This document shows, in pieces, positions 63,921-64,000 of a stretch of DNA of 64,000 nt. Position numbers and translations under genes: made by a program. The notes under the pieces were generated by a model. The model saw only the letters and a list, made by a program, of their open reading frames with translations, ran no database searches and was not told where the DNA came from. Source of the stretch: Candidatus Hermodarchaeota archaeon (GTDB lineage: Archaea > Asgardarchaeota > Hermodarchaeia > Hermodarchaeales > Hermodarchaeaceae). Numbering within the stretch: position 1 is the stretch's first letter; every line of letters starts with the position of its first letter. Where the stretch lies: positions 1 through 64,000 of the forward strand of contig JAEOTO010000022.1 of assembly GCA_016839805.1 (NCBI GenBank). The letters run 5' to 3'.

Positions 63921-64000
63921 ATGGTTGCTCAGCTGAAAACTGAACTGCTAGGTTACATTAATCGATGTTTCCGCTTTTTCCCACTGCAAAGGCAGATTGA
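63921..64000 (+). CDS. Possible ORF start, cut by the window edge
   Basis: From the ATG at 63921 the frame reads MVAQLKTELLGYINRCFRFF and stays open to the end of the window (26 codons). It has a plausible amphipathic start but no ribosome-binding site and no recognisable motif, so it may be chance. Confidence 0.2.
   Translation, partial: MVAQLKTELLGYINRCFRFFPLQRQI

Noticed and set aside
1-64000. tRNA, rRNA and CRISPR arrays
   Set aside because: No cloverleaf with a GGTTC-type T-arm, no rRNA-like stretch and no regularly spaced repeats were seen on reading; a covariance-model scan would be needed to exclude intron-containing tRNAs.

Overview
The window reads as chromosomal DNA from an anaerobic or microaerophilic archaeon. 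The archaeal signs are GGTGA/GAGGTG ribosome-binding sites with many GTG and TTG starts, a two-subunit methylmalonyl-CoA mutase, a thiolase paired with a DUF35 protein, an archaeal-type S-adenosylhomocysteinase, an F420-type LLM oxidoreductase, NikR, a KaiC-like protein without a P-loop, and a longin-like + zinc-ribbon (TackOD1-like) protein. An Asgard-type lineage is plausible, but this is an inference from family content; no ribosomal or other marker gene is present. I saw no rRNA, tRNA or CRISPR array.

Layout. 1-2550: a reductive-dehalogenase-like protein cut by the window edge, a methyltransferase, a truncated VOC protein and an unknown ORF. 2551-4556: electron-transfer flavoprotein genes etfB-etfA (minus), with a ferredoxin domain fused to EtfA. 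4761-5669: KaiC-like protein. 5666-13030 (minus): a propionate/methylmalonyl module (mutase large subunit, B12 subunit, MeaB; biotin carrier, PycB/5S-type subunit, carboxyltransferase). 13198-16444 (plus): oxygen-defence genes (rubrerythrin, rubredoxin, superoxide reductase) with a PC4-like gene and a TnpB element among them. 16507-22926: biotin ligase, methylmalonyl-CoA epimerase, an MFS carrier, a second mutase large subunit, cobalamin adenosyltransferase and a HIT protein. 23035-26757: a MacB/FtsX-type ABC transporter. 27357-31247: creatininase-family protein, AhcY, YhfC-like membrane protein and Fpg/MutM. 31435-32808: the longin-like/zinc-ribbon protein. 32953-36396 (plus): beta-oxidation operon (3-hydroxyacyl-CoA dehydrogenase, enoyl-CoA hydratase, thiolase, DUF35) ending in a clear hairpin terminator. 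36441-39055 (minus): two-gene 2-oxoacid:ferredoxin oxidoreductase. 39375-46841: hydrolase, small zinc ribbon, HemW-like radical SAM protein divergent from nikR across a candidate NikR operator, DUF302 and AhpD-like genes, a methyltransferase, a DUF255 protein and a PD-(D/E)xK nuclease. 46936-63823: mixed metabolism (GT8-like protein, PoxB/IlvB-like TPP enzyme, metallo-beta-lactamase-fold hydrolase, nitronate monooxygenase-like, F420 LLM, pentapeptide membrane protein, DUF1624, soluble NMT1-like protein, ThiS/MoaD, pyruvate kinase, HEAT repeats, CoA transferase, YjbQ, EamA, rhomboid).

How it fits together. Fatty or branched acyl-CoAs can be oxidised by the dehydrogenase/hydratase/thiolase set with electrons passed to ETF; the odd-chain product propionyl-CoA enters the methylmalonyl route (carboxyltransferase, epimerase, mutase, MeaB), supported by adenosylcobalamin (CobO) and protein biotinylation (BirA). 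The biotin-dependent set has 12S-, 5S- and 1.3S-type subunits but no biotin carboxylase here, which is the composition of a Wood-Werkman transcarboxylase linking pyruvate/oxaloacetate to propionyl-/methylmalonyl-CoA. The 2-oxoacid oxidoreductase and pyruvate kinase provide the acetyl-CoA/pyruvate side. A 15-bp near-palindrome found upstream of both etfBA and the thiolase gene may be a shared operator for this metabolism.
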